64,000 nt of DNA from Ohtaekwangia sp036568665 (GCF_036568665.1 NZ_DATCSD010000081.1:10250-74249); one strand, 5' to 3'; shown: positions 46,401 through 55,599, counted from the stretch's first letter. Notes: a model not told the origin generated them from the sequence alone. Numbers and translations: made by a program.

Positions 46401-46974
46401 CCCACTTTCCATCGATCGCAGCAACAATATGAAGTTGGGTATGATGCTTCAGTTCATCGGTAAAGCCGCGATGCCGGTCTATCGCGGGTGATGACCCGGA
46501 GAGCCCGCGCACTTCCAGTATAGCTGCTTCTTCTGCAACCGAAGCTATATAACTGGCAGCCTGTTTGCCGATCTCGTAATTATCGGCTCCTATATAGGCG
46601 GTATAATTATCAGAATTTATTTTTCTGTCAACCAGTATAACCGGTATACCGGCTGCACGCGCATTCTCTACGCTGGCGGTAACGGGCTGCGCTTCATTGG
46701 GAGTAATGATGAGTATATCTACTTTCTCATCGATGAAGTGCGCTATATCTTCCAGTTGTTGTGTCGTGCTGTTGCGTGCATCGCGATACGCCAGTGTATA
46801 CCCGGGATGAAACACCAGTTCTGCATACATGGCCTCCAGCATTTGTCTGCGCCAGGCATCGCCTCCTGTACATTGCGAAAAACCGATTTTGTATATATGC
46901 GTATCCTGTTTCTGCTGGCAGGCAAACAACGATACCACTAAACAAAGCATGAAGGAATTCCTGCGTATCCTCAT
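43462..46974 (-). CDS. Sensor kinase with periplasmic sugar-binding-type domain and four PAS domains
   Basis: 1170 residues. Lipoprotein-like signal (FMLCLVVSLFAC), then a LacI/RbsB-like periplasmic binding domain (about 28-310: YKIGFSQCTGG, VDILIITPNEA, GIPVILVDRKIN, YIGADNYEIG, DVVFAHNDVMAQA), TM (about 337-358), coiled coil, PAS domains (about 420-540, 545-665, 670-790, 800-925), HisKA with His956 in IASHEFRTPL and HATPase_c (LLTNAIKFS, VKDYGIGI, GTGLGLSI). Bacteroides fructan-type hybrid kinases have a similar binding domain and sense free sugars; ligand here is unknown. A lipobox before a membrane-spanning sensor is unusual. Starts the phosphorelay run. Confidence 0.93.
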   Translation of the reverse strand: MRIRRNSFMLCLVVSLFACQQKQDTHIYKIGFSQCTGGDAWRRQMLEAMYAELVFHPGYTLAYRDARNSTTQQLEDIAHFIDEKVDILIITPNEAQPVTASVENARAAGIPVILVDRKINSDNYTAYIGADNYEIGKQAASYIASVAEEAAILEVRGLSGSSPAIDRHRGFTDELKHHTQLHIVAAIDGKWEADTAAAQFKKSLSSLPSFDVVFAHNDVMAQAIYTICREQNIAPNARYIGVDGLLGKNGGMELVENKILDATFLYPTGGEESIRLAAHILQHEPYERENILQTARIDSKDVSIMKQQRTKIAEQQHDLTRLQAKMNADIQRYADQQNFIYILIAGIVSITAIGITAVIHWKKKQNAYRELNTKNRELQAISDELAAFNEELRSTNEKLEEAQAKIQEQTDIILRQQDEQLNRVLDASNDVIWSFDLTGNNRHYISRSAEILFGDAITNDMLNNPEYWLERTHEDDRAIREEARRQLQNTGYSESTFRLKMANGIYIWIFERVRYVYDAEHKPVREEGVAIDLTRQRADEDMILRYQQQLEIIFSNTQEQIALLDLEGKLLLFNRSFEEFTEEAVGQKPKAGIYIGDITTEENKAAVHRLFHEALQGNFIKTTARYTLPSGNMYLSLRYEPVMKDGVIRNVAIIAFDITQQKEQENIIRESEANLKAIFNNTRDSFTLLSPDYKIVAFNRANFQNTLLRARRELRIGNDLFDYIQDERKVTFLQMLDRVEHGETVSYEVHMREDGIEAAWFNVTISQVLSSDEKFMGYCIEARNITEQKEFEGAITAIARELSNLIEHANVPIFGTDQLGNINEWNRVAFELTGYSRIEMIGREWIAALLEEEYREVVKVILNDALQGTPISNFELPLLTRKNRKLILLLSIAPRRDVDNNIIGVIVVGQNITELIEYKQNLERMVYDRTRELNEALQKEKDLVEMKSKFVSIASHEFRTPLSSISLASGFIKKYKQRISPDEIDKRLENIEKQVGHMTHLLDDVLMIGKTEAGKMQVHLAQVNLVQALEKLKLEVEQSTRNTHSIELQIYGADTPIHMDEKLIRTIVINLLTNAIKFSPATDTIELTVTGEEKKLTIQVKDYGIGIPERDVKNLFEPFYRASNANDIEGTGLGLSIIKKAVDLLRGYIDVKSKVGKGTEITIVIPLPYA

Positions 46975-47358
46975 TCCTGGAAAGTAAAATTTACCGTGTT
47001 ATACTTTGAAAAAGCTTTCCGGCTATAGGCGCGCGACTGCGTTCCTTTAACTTCATCATCTCTCACATCCTGAAAAGCACCGGTATACCGGAAGTAATAA
47101 TTTTAGGATTAACATGGATGAAGTATCCGGCTGTTAATAGTTCCCAATTAAATTATTCCAGAAAATACTGATTATTTCCTGGATAAAAAAATCAAGAGCC
47201 GCTAACCTGAGAATTGTTACAAAAAAAATGGGCCCATAGGCCCTCAGTTGTGTTATAACAATCTTATGAAAGAAATGAAAGTAAGACGAGGATCAGATTA
47301 ATGTTTAACCGCAAATCCTCGTAACGTAAACACGTGCACACATATATACGTGCGTACA
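46975..47358. other. Intergenic region before the sugar-binding kinase
   Basis: 384 bp with no credible ORF. CCGGTATACCGG (47080-47091) is a 12-bp perfect palindrome about 106 nt upstream of the kinase start, a candidate operator, although CCGGTATA words are common throughout this genome. The far end holds the terminator of the NHL gene. Confidence 0.4.
47230..47243 (-). terminator. Rho-independent terminator after the NHL-repeat gene
   Basis: GGGCC, a 4-nt loop, GGCCC, followed on the minus strand by A and then about nine T residues. It lies about 115 nt after the NHL gene stop. Confidence 0.75.
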
Positions 47359-48426
47359 TTAAAAATTTGTGATTTTGCGGATGCGGTTGTTGCCGGCATC
47401 GGCTATATACATATTGCCCTGAGCATCGATCTCTATTTCACGCGGGTAACGAAATAAAGCAACGCCCAATGCTCCGTCACCAAAACCTTCGGAGGAACCT
47501 GCCAATGTTGATACCGTTCCGTTCTTGTCGATCTTGCGGATACATTGGTTCTCGCTGTCGGCTACATATATATTTCCCTGCGCATCCAAAGCAAGCCCGG
47601 CAGGATAGCGGAATTTAGCTTCATCGGCCGATCCGTTTGCATAGCCCATAACACCGATACCTGCTACGGTACTCACAACACCTGCCGCTGTTATTTTTCT
47701 GATCCGGTGATTAAAGAGATCGGCCACATATATATTTCCATCTACATCTGCTGCTACACCTGTGGGCCGGTAAAATCGTGCATTATCGCCCGCACCATCT
47801 TTATAGTCTGCCTCGCCATTGCCTGCCAGCGTAGTAACAATTTTTCCGGGTGTGATCTTCCGTATACAATTATTACCCTGGTCTGCTATATATAGGTTTC
47901 CATCTGTATCGATCGTTATACCACTGGGAGAATGGAACTGTGCTTCGTTACCTTTTCCATCTGCATAACCCATCACACCGCTGCCGGCAAACGTAGTAAC
48001 CTCTCCTGCCGGAGTAACTTTGCGGATCCGATGATTTCCTTCATCTGCTATATACAGGTTGCCATCCTGATCAACAGCCACACCGTTGGGGCCATAGAAT
48101 TTTGCCAGTTCACCGGTAGCATCTATATATCCCGGATCAAGTTTGCCCGCGAGCGAGCTTACCTCTCCGGACGCAGTGATCTTGCGTATACTGCAATTCT
48201 GAAAATCGGTAACATATACATTTCCCTGGGCATCGGCTGCTACACCGGAGGGTGAATTGAATTTTGCTGTAGCACCGGAGCCATCGATGTGGCCCTCTGC
48301 ACCGGTACCTGCCAGCGTAGTAACGGTCGCTGTTTTATCGTCATCGTCTGAGCAGGCCAGCAGGTATATACTGAGCAACGCTATACAACAAGCCGGGCCT
48401 GCTATATTTCTTATTCCGTACTTCAT
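47359..48426 (-). CDS. NHL-repeat beta-propeller lipoprotein
   Basis: 355 residues from ATG 48424-48426, which gives a lipoprotein signal with lipobox IYLLAC before SDDDDK; an ATG at 48453 is also possible. Six NHL repeats of about 50 residues follow, each with a motif like GVAVDQDGNLYIADEGNHRI, forming a six-bladed propeller. Extracytoplasmic by the signal. Function unknown; NHL propellers usually bind proteins or ligands and some act as enzymes. No link to the neighbours is evident. Confidence 0.9.
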   Translation of the reverse strand: MKYGIRNIAGPACCIALLSIYLLACSDDDDKTATVTTLAGTGAEGHIDGSGATAKFNSPSGVAADAQGNVYVTDFQNCSIRKITASGEVSSLAGKLDPGYIDATGELAKFYGPNGVAVDQDGNLYIADEGNHRIRKVTPAGEVTTFAGSGVMGYADGKGNEAQFHSPSGITIDTDGNLYIADQGNNCIRKITPGKIVTTLAGNGEADYKDGAGDNARFYRPTGVAADVDGNIYVADLFNHRIRKITAAGVVSTVAGIGVMGYANGSADEAKFRYPAGLALDAQGNIYVADSENQCIRKIDKNGTVSTLAGSSEGFGDGALGVALFRYPREIEIDAQGNMYIADAGNNRIRKITNF

Positions 48427-48614
48427 AGTTTTCTTGATCAGGTCAAACAACATGGAGAATTAGTTCATCCGGCATACAGGCCGGACTTACAAAGATTATT
48501 GTTTATCGTTATGAAATACTAGTAAAAAAACGACACTATTGAGTGTTTAGCGGGTGTACTGTACAGAAAGGCTTTCGGCCACCAGCCAGTCCGTTGTGCG
48601 GGTTAAAATAGAAG

Positions 48615-49073
48615 TTACTCCTTTTGTTCTGCGCTTTTCTCCTCGTGCAATTCTTCTGCTTCTTCGATGGAGTGCGTCTGCTGCATATCTATATCCTGCT
48701 TGCTCATCATAGCTAATTGAGCGTAGAATTTACGCAGCACTTTTAATTCTTCTTCGGTGAGGTCTTCTACGGATACTAATCTGTTACTCGCGCGACTATG
48801 TGCGGCTACCAGTTCATTTAATTTCAGGTTGATTGCTATCGATTCTTTATTCTGACTTCGCTGTATCAAAAACACCATGAGAAAGGTAATGATGGTGGTG
48901 CCGGTGTTGATCACGAGTTGCCATGTATCCGAATAGTGAAAGAAGGGTCCGGAAACAAGCCACCCGATAATCAAAAGAACAGCAACAACAAAAGCAGCCG
49001 AGCTGCCCACAGCGGATGTTACCACTGAGGAAAATCTTTCCAGCAGTGGATTCTTTTTACCATTCGTGCCCAT
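48615..49073 (-). CDS. Low-affinity iron permease-like small membrane protein
   Basis: 152 residues from ATG 49071-49073. Two hydrophobic segments (about 28-50 AAFVVAVLLIIGWLVSG and 58-80 LVINTGTTIITFLMVFLIQ), then RSQNKESIAINLKLNELV, the family signature, and an acidic C-terminal tail. The open frame extends upstream by 84 codons but that part is the translated interspersed repeat, so it is left out. The name comes from yeast Fet4-related low-affinity iron permeases; the bacterial members are poorly characterised. Confidence 0.85.
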   Translation of the reverse strand: MGTNGKKNPLLERFSSVVTSAVGSSAAFVVAVLLIIGWLVSGPFFHYSDTWQLVINTGTTIITFLMVFLIQRSQNKESIAINLKLNELVAAHSRASNRLVSVEDLTEEELKVLRKFYAQLAMMSKQDIDMQQTHSIEEAEELHEEKSAEQKE

Positions 49074-49079
49074 CGCTAT

Positions 49080-49330
49080 TAAATTTAAATTGAAAAGTTG
49101 TTGTAGAAATGAAGTAAAAAATCGTTCCTGGCAAACGAATAATGAACTGAATAATCGAACAAGGAACATCGATTCAACGAAGGATGAAGTATAAAGTCCG
49201 GAAGACGGAAAGTCCGGTTTTTTTTTGCTTTCGATTAACGGATAACCATTAACAAATAACGAACTGCATATCGAACATAGAACACCGATCAACGAAGGAT
49301 GAAAAGTGAAAGGCAAAAAGGGCAAAGCAG
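49080..49330. repeat. Interspersed intergenic repeat, copy 3
   Basis: It has two copies of the word ATCGAACA-AGGAACA-TCGAT / ATCGAACATAGAACACCGAT, each followed by CAACGAAGGATGAA, about 110 nt apart (49157 and 49272), and AAAGTGAAAGGCAAAAAGG. AAAGTCCGG-N-CCGGAC type symmetry near 49195-49220 with T-tract could stop transcription from the GH95 gene side. The same words recur at 52.9 kb. Confidence 0.6.
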
Positions 49331-49334
49331 TAGG

Positions 49335-51767
49335 CTAATTAAATAACAACACTACCTGCTCTCCTTTACGCACGCGAATAGTAGCGATGGACTTGGCAAC
49401 AGCGAGGTCCATTGTTTTTCCTTTTTGTATGAGTTGTGGTTTGGTGCTATAGGATGGTATCCTGATCTTAAATTCATGATCAACCGTGGCTGTAATTTCC
49501 GCACGCTGCATTTTCTTTTCTTTCCACGTAGCAGCTACCTGCGCACCACCGCGCACGCAAAGGCCGGTATAGCTTCCGGTGTTCCATACATCCGGCAGTG
49601 CAGGCAGGAACTCTATATATCCCTGGTGACTTTGTAATAACATCTCGGCTATACCTGCTGCGCCACCAAAATTGCCATCGATCTGGAAAGGAGGATGTCC
49701 GCAGAAGAGATTGGTATAGGTACCTCCACCGTTGTGCATATCTATACCGGTTTGTTTAATAGGGTATAGTAAATTCTTTAGTAAGGTATAGGCGTGATTG
49801 CCATCGTGCAGACGTGCCCACAAATTTACTTTCCATGCAAGCGACCAGCCTGTGCCACCATCGCCTCGTCCATCCAGTGTCTTCTTTGCAGCAGTTGCCA
49901 GTGCTGGTGTATTTTCGATGGTGATCTCTTCTGCAGGATATAGTCCCCAGAGATGGGAAATATGCCGGTGATGCGGATCCACTTCCTCGTACTCTTGCAG
50001 CCACTCCATTACGCGACCATCTTTCCCGATACGCGTAGGCGGAAGTTTCTGCACAGCTGTCTGCATCTGTTGACGGAAAGGTTCATCTTTACCCAGTATA
50101 GTAGATGCTTCTATAGTATAGTTGAATAACGCGCGGAGAATCTGGTTATCCATGGTAGGGCCCATACATACATTGGCGGTTTTACCATCGGGCAAACGAA
50201 AAGAATTTTCCGGTGAGTTAGAGGGCGATGTTACCAGCCAGCCCGTAGCCGGGTCATTAACCAACGTGCTCAGGTAAAATAATGCGGAGCCTTTTAGTAT
50301 AGGGTATAATTTTTCGAGATACGATTTATCCTGTGTGAAGGTATAGTGATCCCACAACATCTGGCACAACCATGCAGAACCTGTATTGAACGCACCCCAC
50401 GATGGATGTTCGCCCGGAGAAGTATAGCCCCACACATTGGTGATTACGTGTGCTACCCAGCCATCCGCATTATAGTATATCTTGGCAGTCTTAGAGCCTG
50501 GCTCTACCAAGCCTTGCACCAGGGTATAGAATGGTTCATTCAACATCGGCAGGTTGCCAACGTGCAGCGGCCAATGATTCATCTGGATGTTGATGTTCAA
50601 ATGATAGTCGCCATTCCAGGGAGTGTGAATGGTATTGGCCCACAAGCCTTGCAGGTTGGGCGGAAGTAATCCCGGACGTGTGCTGCTGATGAGCAGGTAT
50701 CGGCCATATTGAAAATATAGCACAGCTAGTCCCGGGTCGCGACCATCGGCAGCAAATGTTTGCAGTCGCACATCGGTTGGTAATACTTGTCGTTCGTCAT
50801 TGCCCAGCCATACCGTTGTGCGATTGAATAGTTGTTGGTAATTACGAATGTGTGCAGCTTTCTCTGCATCGTATTTTTCATGGATAGCAGCGGCAAGCTC
50901 GCTCGCGGATTTCTTTTCAAACTGCGGATTGCGAAAATCGGTTGCTGATGAAATATAGATCGTTACTGCATCGGCATCGCTAAGATTTAATTGATTGCCG
51001 GTAGCCGTAACTTTTCCACCGGTAGGTACGAGTTTTACACGCGTGATATAGCGCATGCCTTTACCATCTGTACCGTTGTTTAACTGCCCCGTCATTTGCA
51101 GCTCATCTTTTACAACCGTGGTGCTATATCTTTCCGGGCGATCGAGTGATACAGTAAAGCCTATCTTTTTACTTTGATCCGCTGTTAACCGGATTACGAT
51201 AACATCATGTGCAAAGCTTGTAAAATACTCGCGTTTGAACGAAGTGCCTTGCAATATATACTGTGTCGAGGCTATAGCTTTATCAAGCGAAAGCTCGCGC
51301 TGATAACTGGTTAATTTTGCCCGTGCCGAATCTATACCATAGTGATAATCGAGGTGCAACGAGCCCAGCACTTCATACGAGCCATAGGGAACGTTCGAGC
51401 CATTGCCTAAACCTGAGCCGGCACCTTTACACACAAAGGAATTATACATGAGCGATTCGGCTTCTGCATTTTTACCTTCGAATAAAAGCTGTTGTATCTG
51501 TGGCAGAAATCGCGCGGCATCCGGAGCATCGGCATCCTGCTTGCTGCCCGACCACAATGTTATATCGTTCAATACAATATTCTCGCGATATATACCTCCA
51601 TCGGGCATTGCCCCCAGGCGGCCGTTGCCGAGTGGCAAACTTGCCTCCCACTGCTCTGCAGGTTGCTGATACCACAAACGCAAAGGTGAAGATGTAGCGG
51701 GCGACTGAGCATAAGCAGCTGATAGACCTGTACCCAACGCAAAAAAGAGAAGAAAGAATATTCGCAT
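49335..51767 (-). CDS. GH95 family alpha-L-fucosidase (1,2-alpha-L-fucosidase-like)
   Basis: 810 residues with signal peptide MRIFFLLFFALGTGLSAAYAQ. GH95 enzymes remove alpha-1,2-linked fucose with inversion; some remove alpha-L-galactose. The N-terminal beta domain has WEASLPLGNGRLGAM and IVLNDITLWSGS, the family's opening motif. The (alpha/alpha)6 domain has PPNLQGLWAN, HLNINIQMNHWP (catalytic Asn region), and PPFQIDGNFGGAAGIAEML with the Asp involved in catalysis. Secreted or periplasmic. It does not sit beside a SusC/D pair here. Divergent from the pirin gene with 130 nt between. Confidence 0.93.
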   Translation of the reverse strand: MRIFFLLFFALGTGLSAAYAQSPATSSPLRLWYQQPAEQWEASLPLGNGRLGAMPDGGIYRENIVLNDITLWSGSKQDADAPDAARFLPQIQQLLFEGKNAEAESLMYNSFVCKGAGSGLGNGSNVPYGSYEVLGSLHLDYHYGIDSARAKLTSYQRELSLDKAIASTQYILQGTSFKREYFTSFAHDVIVIRLTADQSKKIGFTVSLDRPERYSTTVVKDELQMTGQLNNGTDGKGMRYITRVKLVPTGGKVTATGNQLNLSDADAVTIYISSATDFRNPQFEKKSASELAAAIHEKYDAEKAAHIRNYQQLFNRTTVWLGNDERQVLPTDVRLQTFAADGRDPGLAVLYFQYGRYLLISSTRPGLLPPNLQGLWANTIHTPWNGDYHLNINIQMNHWPLHVGNLPMLNEPFYTLVQGLVEPGSKTAKIYYNADGWVAHVITNVWGYTSPGEHPSWGAFNTGSAWLCQMLWDHYTFTQDKSYLEKLYPILKGSALFYLSTLVNDPATGWLVTSPSNSPENSFRLPDGKTANVCMGPTMDNQILRALFNYTIEASTILGKDEPFRQQMQTAVQKLPPTRIGKDGRVMEWLQEYEEVDPHHRHISHLWGLYPAEEITIENTPALATAAKKTLDGRGDGGTGWSLAWKVNLWARLHDGNHAYTLLKNLLYPIKQTGIDMHNGGGTYTNLFCGHPPFQIDGNFGGAAGIAEMLLQSHQGYIEFLPALPDVWNTGSYTGLCVRGGAQVAATWKEKKMQRAEITATVDHEFKIRIPSYSTKPQLIQKGKTMDLAVAKSIATIRVRKGEQVVLLFN

Positions 51768-51897
51768 GTCTGGCAGAATAAGTTTTACCGGGAAGATTTT
51801 TCCGTTCGTAAATAAACAATAATATTCATAAAACTGTCAACGGAAATTCGCAGCGGCAAAACTATCTTTGAAACTCTCAAAACCTAAATCCCACAGC

Positions 51898-52764
51898 ATG
51901 TCGAATATTAACCTGATCATTGAAGAACGTCCCCGCGACATCGGTAATTTTATGGTAGGAAGATTACTCCCATTTCGCGAGAAGCGCATGGTAGGACCCT
52001 TTATCTTTCTCGATCACATGGGTCCCGCTCACCTCAGCGAGTATCAGAACATGGATATACCTCCGCATCCACACATCGGGTTATCTACGCTCACCTATCT
52101 CTTTGAAGGCGCCATCATGCACCGCGACAGTCTCGGCACAGCGATCGAAATAAAACCCAACCAGGTAAACTGGATGACAGCCGGCAAAGGTATTGTTCAC
52201 TCGGAACGCACTCCGGAATATTTACGCCACTCCGACAAAATGTTGCACGGCTTGCAGATATGGGTAGCGTTACCCAAACACCTGGAAGATATGGAGCCTA
52301 CATTTTATCATGCAGGCGAAGAAGAACTTCCTGCCTGGGAAACAGACGGTGTACACTATAAACTTATAGCGGGCACAGCCTTTGGTAAAAAATCTACTGT
52401 GCCGGTATATAGCAATCTCTTTCTGCTGGAACTGAAAACCACAGAACAAAAAACAATTTGTATTGGCGATGATCTGTTTGGCGAAGCGGCTATTTATATA
52501 CTGCAAGGAAGTATAGAAAGCGAAGGAAATATATACGAGCCGAAACGGATACTGGTAAGCAAAGAACCGAAGCTCTGCGAATTTACACTCGCGGCAAACA
52601 CAACGATCTATATATTTGGTGGCGATCCGTTTCCCGAGCAACGATTCATCTACTGGAACTTTGTTGCCACCAGCCAGGAGCGCCTCGAAGAAGCCAAACT
52701 CCGCTGGAAAGAACAACGCTTCCCCCGTGTAGACGGAGAGACAGAATTTGTACCGCTACCGTGA
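51898..52764 (+). CDS. Pirin family protein
   Basis: 288 residues from ATG 51898; the frame extends 10 codons back. Double cupin fold. Metal ligands are His57 and His59 in PPHPHIG and His101 and Glu103 in GIVHSER, the same set as human pirin, so iron binding is expected. Bacterial pirins may have quercetinase or regulatory roles; no role is shown here. Cytoplasmic. Divergent from GH95. Confidence 0.93.
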   Translation: MSNINLIIEERPRDIGNFMVGRLLPFREKRMVGPFIFLDHMGPAHLSEYQNMDIPPHPHIGLSTLTYLFEGAIMHRDSLGTAIEIKPNQVNWMTAGKGIVHSERTPEYLRHSDKMLHGLQIWVALPKHLEDMEPTFYHAGEEELPAWETDGVHYKLIAGTAFGKKSTVPVYSNLFLLELKTTEQKTICIGDDLFGEAAIYILQGSIESEGNIYEPKRILVSKEPKLCEFTLAANTTIYIFGGDPFPEQRFIYWNFVATSQERLEEAKLRWKEQRFPRVDGETEFVPLP

Positions 52765-53044
52765 GAATTAAGCGTAAAGCAGAAAGTTAAAGCAGAAAGT
52801 AAATGCCTCCGCAATAGCTTTCTGCTTTTATATTTCTGCGTTAATCTGCGCGATCTGCGGGAAACAAAATGTATTCTGTGTGAATCTGTGAATTCCGTGG
52901 GAAACAATTTGCATTTTGAATATCGAACAAGGAACACCGATCAACGAATGTTGAAGTGAAATACACACTGCTTTAAACTTTAGGCTTTAAACTTTTCGCT
53001 TGCATTTTATCTGTGCTACTCTGTGAATTCCGTGGGAAACAAAC
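52765..53044. repeat. Interspersed intergenic repeat, copy 4 (most complete)
   Basis: 280 bp between convergent genes, nearly all repeat: AAGCGTAAAGCAGAAAGT twice in variants, then AGCTTTCTGCTTTT (able to pair with AAGCAGAAAG), GCGTTAATCTGCGCGATC, CTGTGAATTCCGTGGGAAAC twice (about 52885 and 53020), and GAACAAGGAACACCGATCAA. The hairpin may end transcription from both sides. Confidence 0.65.
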
Positions 53045-54274
53045 CTACCGCGGCAATGAAAAGAAAAACGTTGCGCCTTCATCTACCTTTGCAGTAGCCC
53101 ACACGTTGCCTCCGTGTTTTTCTATAATCCTGCTTACGAGCGATAAACCTATACCCACACCTTCAAAATCTTTTTGAGAGTGCATGCGCTGAAAAACATT
53201 GAACAGGTTTTGTGCATACTCCATATCGAAGCCAACACCATTATCTTTAACATAGTAAATTATACTATCCGGTCTTTCTTCAAAGCCGATTTCAATGATG
53301 GCCCTCTCCTGCTTCCGGGTATATTTCACGGCATTCGATATCAGGTTCACCCACACTTGTTTTATCAATATAGGATCAGCCTGTATATTGGGTAAAGACA
53401 ATACCCGAAACGTGATGTTACGCTCTCCCTTTTGCTCGTTAAACATCTGGCAGATCTCATCCACTACATGTTGCATAGACACCGGTAGCCTAGCAAGTTG
53501 TTGTTTGCCCGCTTGCGAGAACGAGAGCAGCCCTTCAATAAGCTTTTCCATGTGTAACACACTTTTTACAATTCGCTCAATCGTATCGTTGTCAGCTCCC
53601 TTTAACTGATCGCGCAGACTATCGCGAAGTATATTGATAAAGCCCAGGATAGAGCGCAGCGGAGAGCGCAGATCGTGCGATATAGAATACGAGAATGCCT
53701 CCAGCGATTTGTTGGCAGCTTCCAGGTCGGCAGTGCGATCTTTAACACGTTGCTCCAGTTCGGTATATATTTTTACATTCTCCAAAGCAACAGCCGTAAC
53801 ATCGGCCAGCGACTGGAGTAATTTTACTTCCTCTTCTGTTGGCAAATGTTGCTTGGCCCAATAATTACCAATAGCTCCGATCGGTTCGATGGTGCGTATA
53901 GGCACCATTGCCAGACTCTTTACAAATGTAGGGCGATAGGCATCGTGCGGAATCCGGTCGTCTACATATATATCTTCTATCGTTACAGCTTTCTTGTTTA
54001 TAATAGCCCAACCACTAATACAGGTATCTAACGGAAAGCGCTTGCCTTTCCACAACGGACTTATCGCATCTTCATCTGCATAATAACTTTTGTCTTCGTC
54101 TTTTAATACAAAAGTAGCGCCATCAGCACCTGTTAGTTGTCGTGCCGCACTTCGCACAATACGCATAATCGTATCCAGATCGCGGGCAAGCGAAAGCTGC
54201 TGAACAGCCATGATCAGATGTTCCATTTCCATTGAATTATTCTTAAATCCTTCCCGAAGACAGTGCTCATTCAT
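53045..54274 (-). CDS. Cytoplasmic GAF-domain sensor histidine kinase (paralog of 14325)
   Basis: 409 residues; ATG at 54230-54232 is an alternative start. GAF (about 15-165), coiled coil (about 168-195), HisKA with His200 in YSISHDLRSPLRSILGF, HATPase_c with LISNAVKY, KDNGVGFDM and GVGIGLSLV. No TM. The GAF domain shares long runs with 14325 (GADGATFVL, IEDIYVDDRIP, RPTFVKSLAMVPIRT), while the kinase halves differ more, suggesting duplication with the sensor conserved. Divergent from the REC kinase at 54473. Confidence 0.93.
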   Translation of the reverse strand: MNEHCLREGFKNNSMEMEHLIMAVQQLSLARDLDTIMRIVRSAARQLTGADGATFVLKDEDKSYYADEDAISPLWKGKRFPLDTCISGWAIINKKAVTIEDIYVDDRIPHDAYRPTFVKSLAMVPIRTIEPIGAIGNYWAKQHLPTEEEVKLLQSLADVTAVALENVKIYTELEQRVKDRTADLEAANKSLEAFSYSISHDLRSPLRSILGFINILRDSLRDQLKGADNDTIERIVKSVLHMEKLIEGLLSFSQAGKQQLARLPVSMQHVVDEICQMFNEQKGERNITFRVLSLPNIQADPILIKQVWVNLISNAVKYTRKQERAIIEIGFEERPDSIIYYVKDNGVGFDMEYAQNLFNVFQRMHSQKDFEGVGIGLSLVSRIIEKHGGNVWATAKVDEGATFFFSLPR

Positions 54275-54472
54275 ACAATAATCTCACCTATCCTTATTTT
54301 TTTTATAAAGCACAATCGGACAGGCATAACAACGGCTTCATAAATTCCCGGACACTCTCCTGTAAAAAAGCCTTCCTAAGTTACTATTAATACTTGTAAT
54401 TTATTAAATTAGGCAACGCAAGTCCACAACAGATCTTTCCTGCCATTTACTGAAGTTGTACCTTAAATAGCG

Positions 54473-55594
54473 ATGGTTATGGATGATAAAAAGAAGTTGA
54501 AAATCCTTCTGCTGGAGGATAATCCCGATGATGTTTTATTGATTGAGTACATGCTGCAAAAAGAAAATTTACTTTTCACCAGCCAGCGTGTCGATACCCG
54601 TGATGAATTTAACGATGCCATCAGGTCCTTCAAGCCCGATGTTGTATTGTCCGATCATGGCCTGCCCGGTTTTAATTCGCGCGAAGCATTGCGTATATGC
54701 CTGAAAGAAGCACCCGCCACTCCTTTTATACTTGTTACCGGAACGGTATCAGACGAATATGCGGTATCGTGTCTGCATGAAGGTGCCGATGACTATATAT
54801 TAAAATCCAATTTAACACGCCTGCCCTCTGCGATTGTAAGTGCTGTAAAAAAACGCAGAATAGAAAAACTGAAACGCAAAGCACGACTCGAACTAAAGAG
54901 ACAAAATGCAGAGCTGATCAAAGTAAATAAAGAACTCGACAGCTTCGTATATAGTGTATCGCACAACCTGCGAGGTCCGCTGGCTTCGGTAATGGGATTG
55001 CTCAGACTAACCAAAGATCAGGACGATTTAAAGGTGCTTGATTCGCTGCACATGATGATGGAAAGCAGCATTTCCAAGCTCGATGAAACGCTGCGCGAAA
55101 TACTGGAATACTCACGCAACGCACGCAATGAAATTCAGTCTGTGGAAATCGATTGGTCATCCATTATCCAATCGAGTTTACAAAAACTGGATTACCTCGA
55201 TAAAGACAACCGCGTGATGAAAAGTATATCGCTGCAAACGGATATACCTTTCTATTCCGATGCTACGCGCATCCATACTATATTTTCAAACCTGCTATCC
55301 AACGCCATTACCTACAGCGAGCAAAACAGAGAATCGGTTGTAAACATCGAAGTATATACCACCGGTACTACTGCTTCCTTTAAAGTACACGACAACGGTA
55401 TCGGCATACGCGAAGATATACTTCCCAAAGTATTCAACATGTTTTACCGGGGCTCCGAAAAAAGTCAGGGCGCAGGCCTCGGCCTCTATATCGTAAAAGA
55501 AACGCTCACCAAATTAAAAGGTAATATCGAGATAGCCTCCATATACGGCAAAGGAACCACCGTGCAGGTAAATATACCGGCTGCGAGTCTCTAG
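54473..55594 (+). CDS. REC-histidine kinase
   Basis: 373 residues, soluble. REC (about 9-130) with LLEDNPDDVLL, Asp61 in VVLSDHGLPG and DDYILKSN; a coiled coil; HisKA with His164 in YSVSHNLRGPLASVMG; HATPase_c with LLSNAITYS, HDNGIGI and GAGLGLYIV. The receiver-first order matches the kinase at 35433 but with one receiver and no PAS. It probably responds to phosphorylation by another kinase. 198 nt separate it from the divergent GAF kinase; no distinct signal was seen there apart from A/T-rich stretches. Confidence 0.92.
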   Translation: MVMDDKKKLKILLLEDNPDDVLLIEYMLQKENLLFTSQRVDTRDEFNDAIRSFKPDVVLSDHGLPGFNSREALRICLKEAPATPFILVTGTVSDEYAVSCLHEGADDYILKSNLTRLPSAIVSAVKKRRIEKLKRKARLELKRQNAELIKVNKELDSFVYSVSHNLRGPLASVMGLLRLTKDQDDLKVLDSLHMMMESSISKLDETLREILEYSRNARNEIQSVEIDWSSIIQSSLQKLDYLDKDNRVMKSISLQTDIPFYSDATRIHTIFSNLLSNAITYSEQNRESVVNIEVYTTGTTASFKVHDNGIGIREDILPKVFNMFYRGSEKSQGAGLGLYIVKETLTKLKGNIEIASIYGKGTTVQVNIPAASL

Positions 55595-55599
55595 CTTAG

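Noticed and set aside
48615..49325. A 236-codon reading of the iron-permease-like gene with an 84-residue N-terminal extension
   Set aside because: The extension is a translation of the interspersed repeat and has no family similarity; the family start MGTNGKKN is at 49073.
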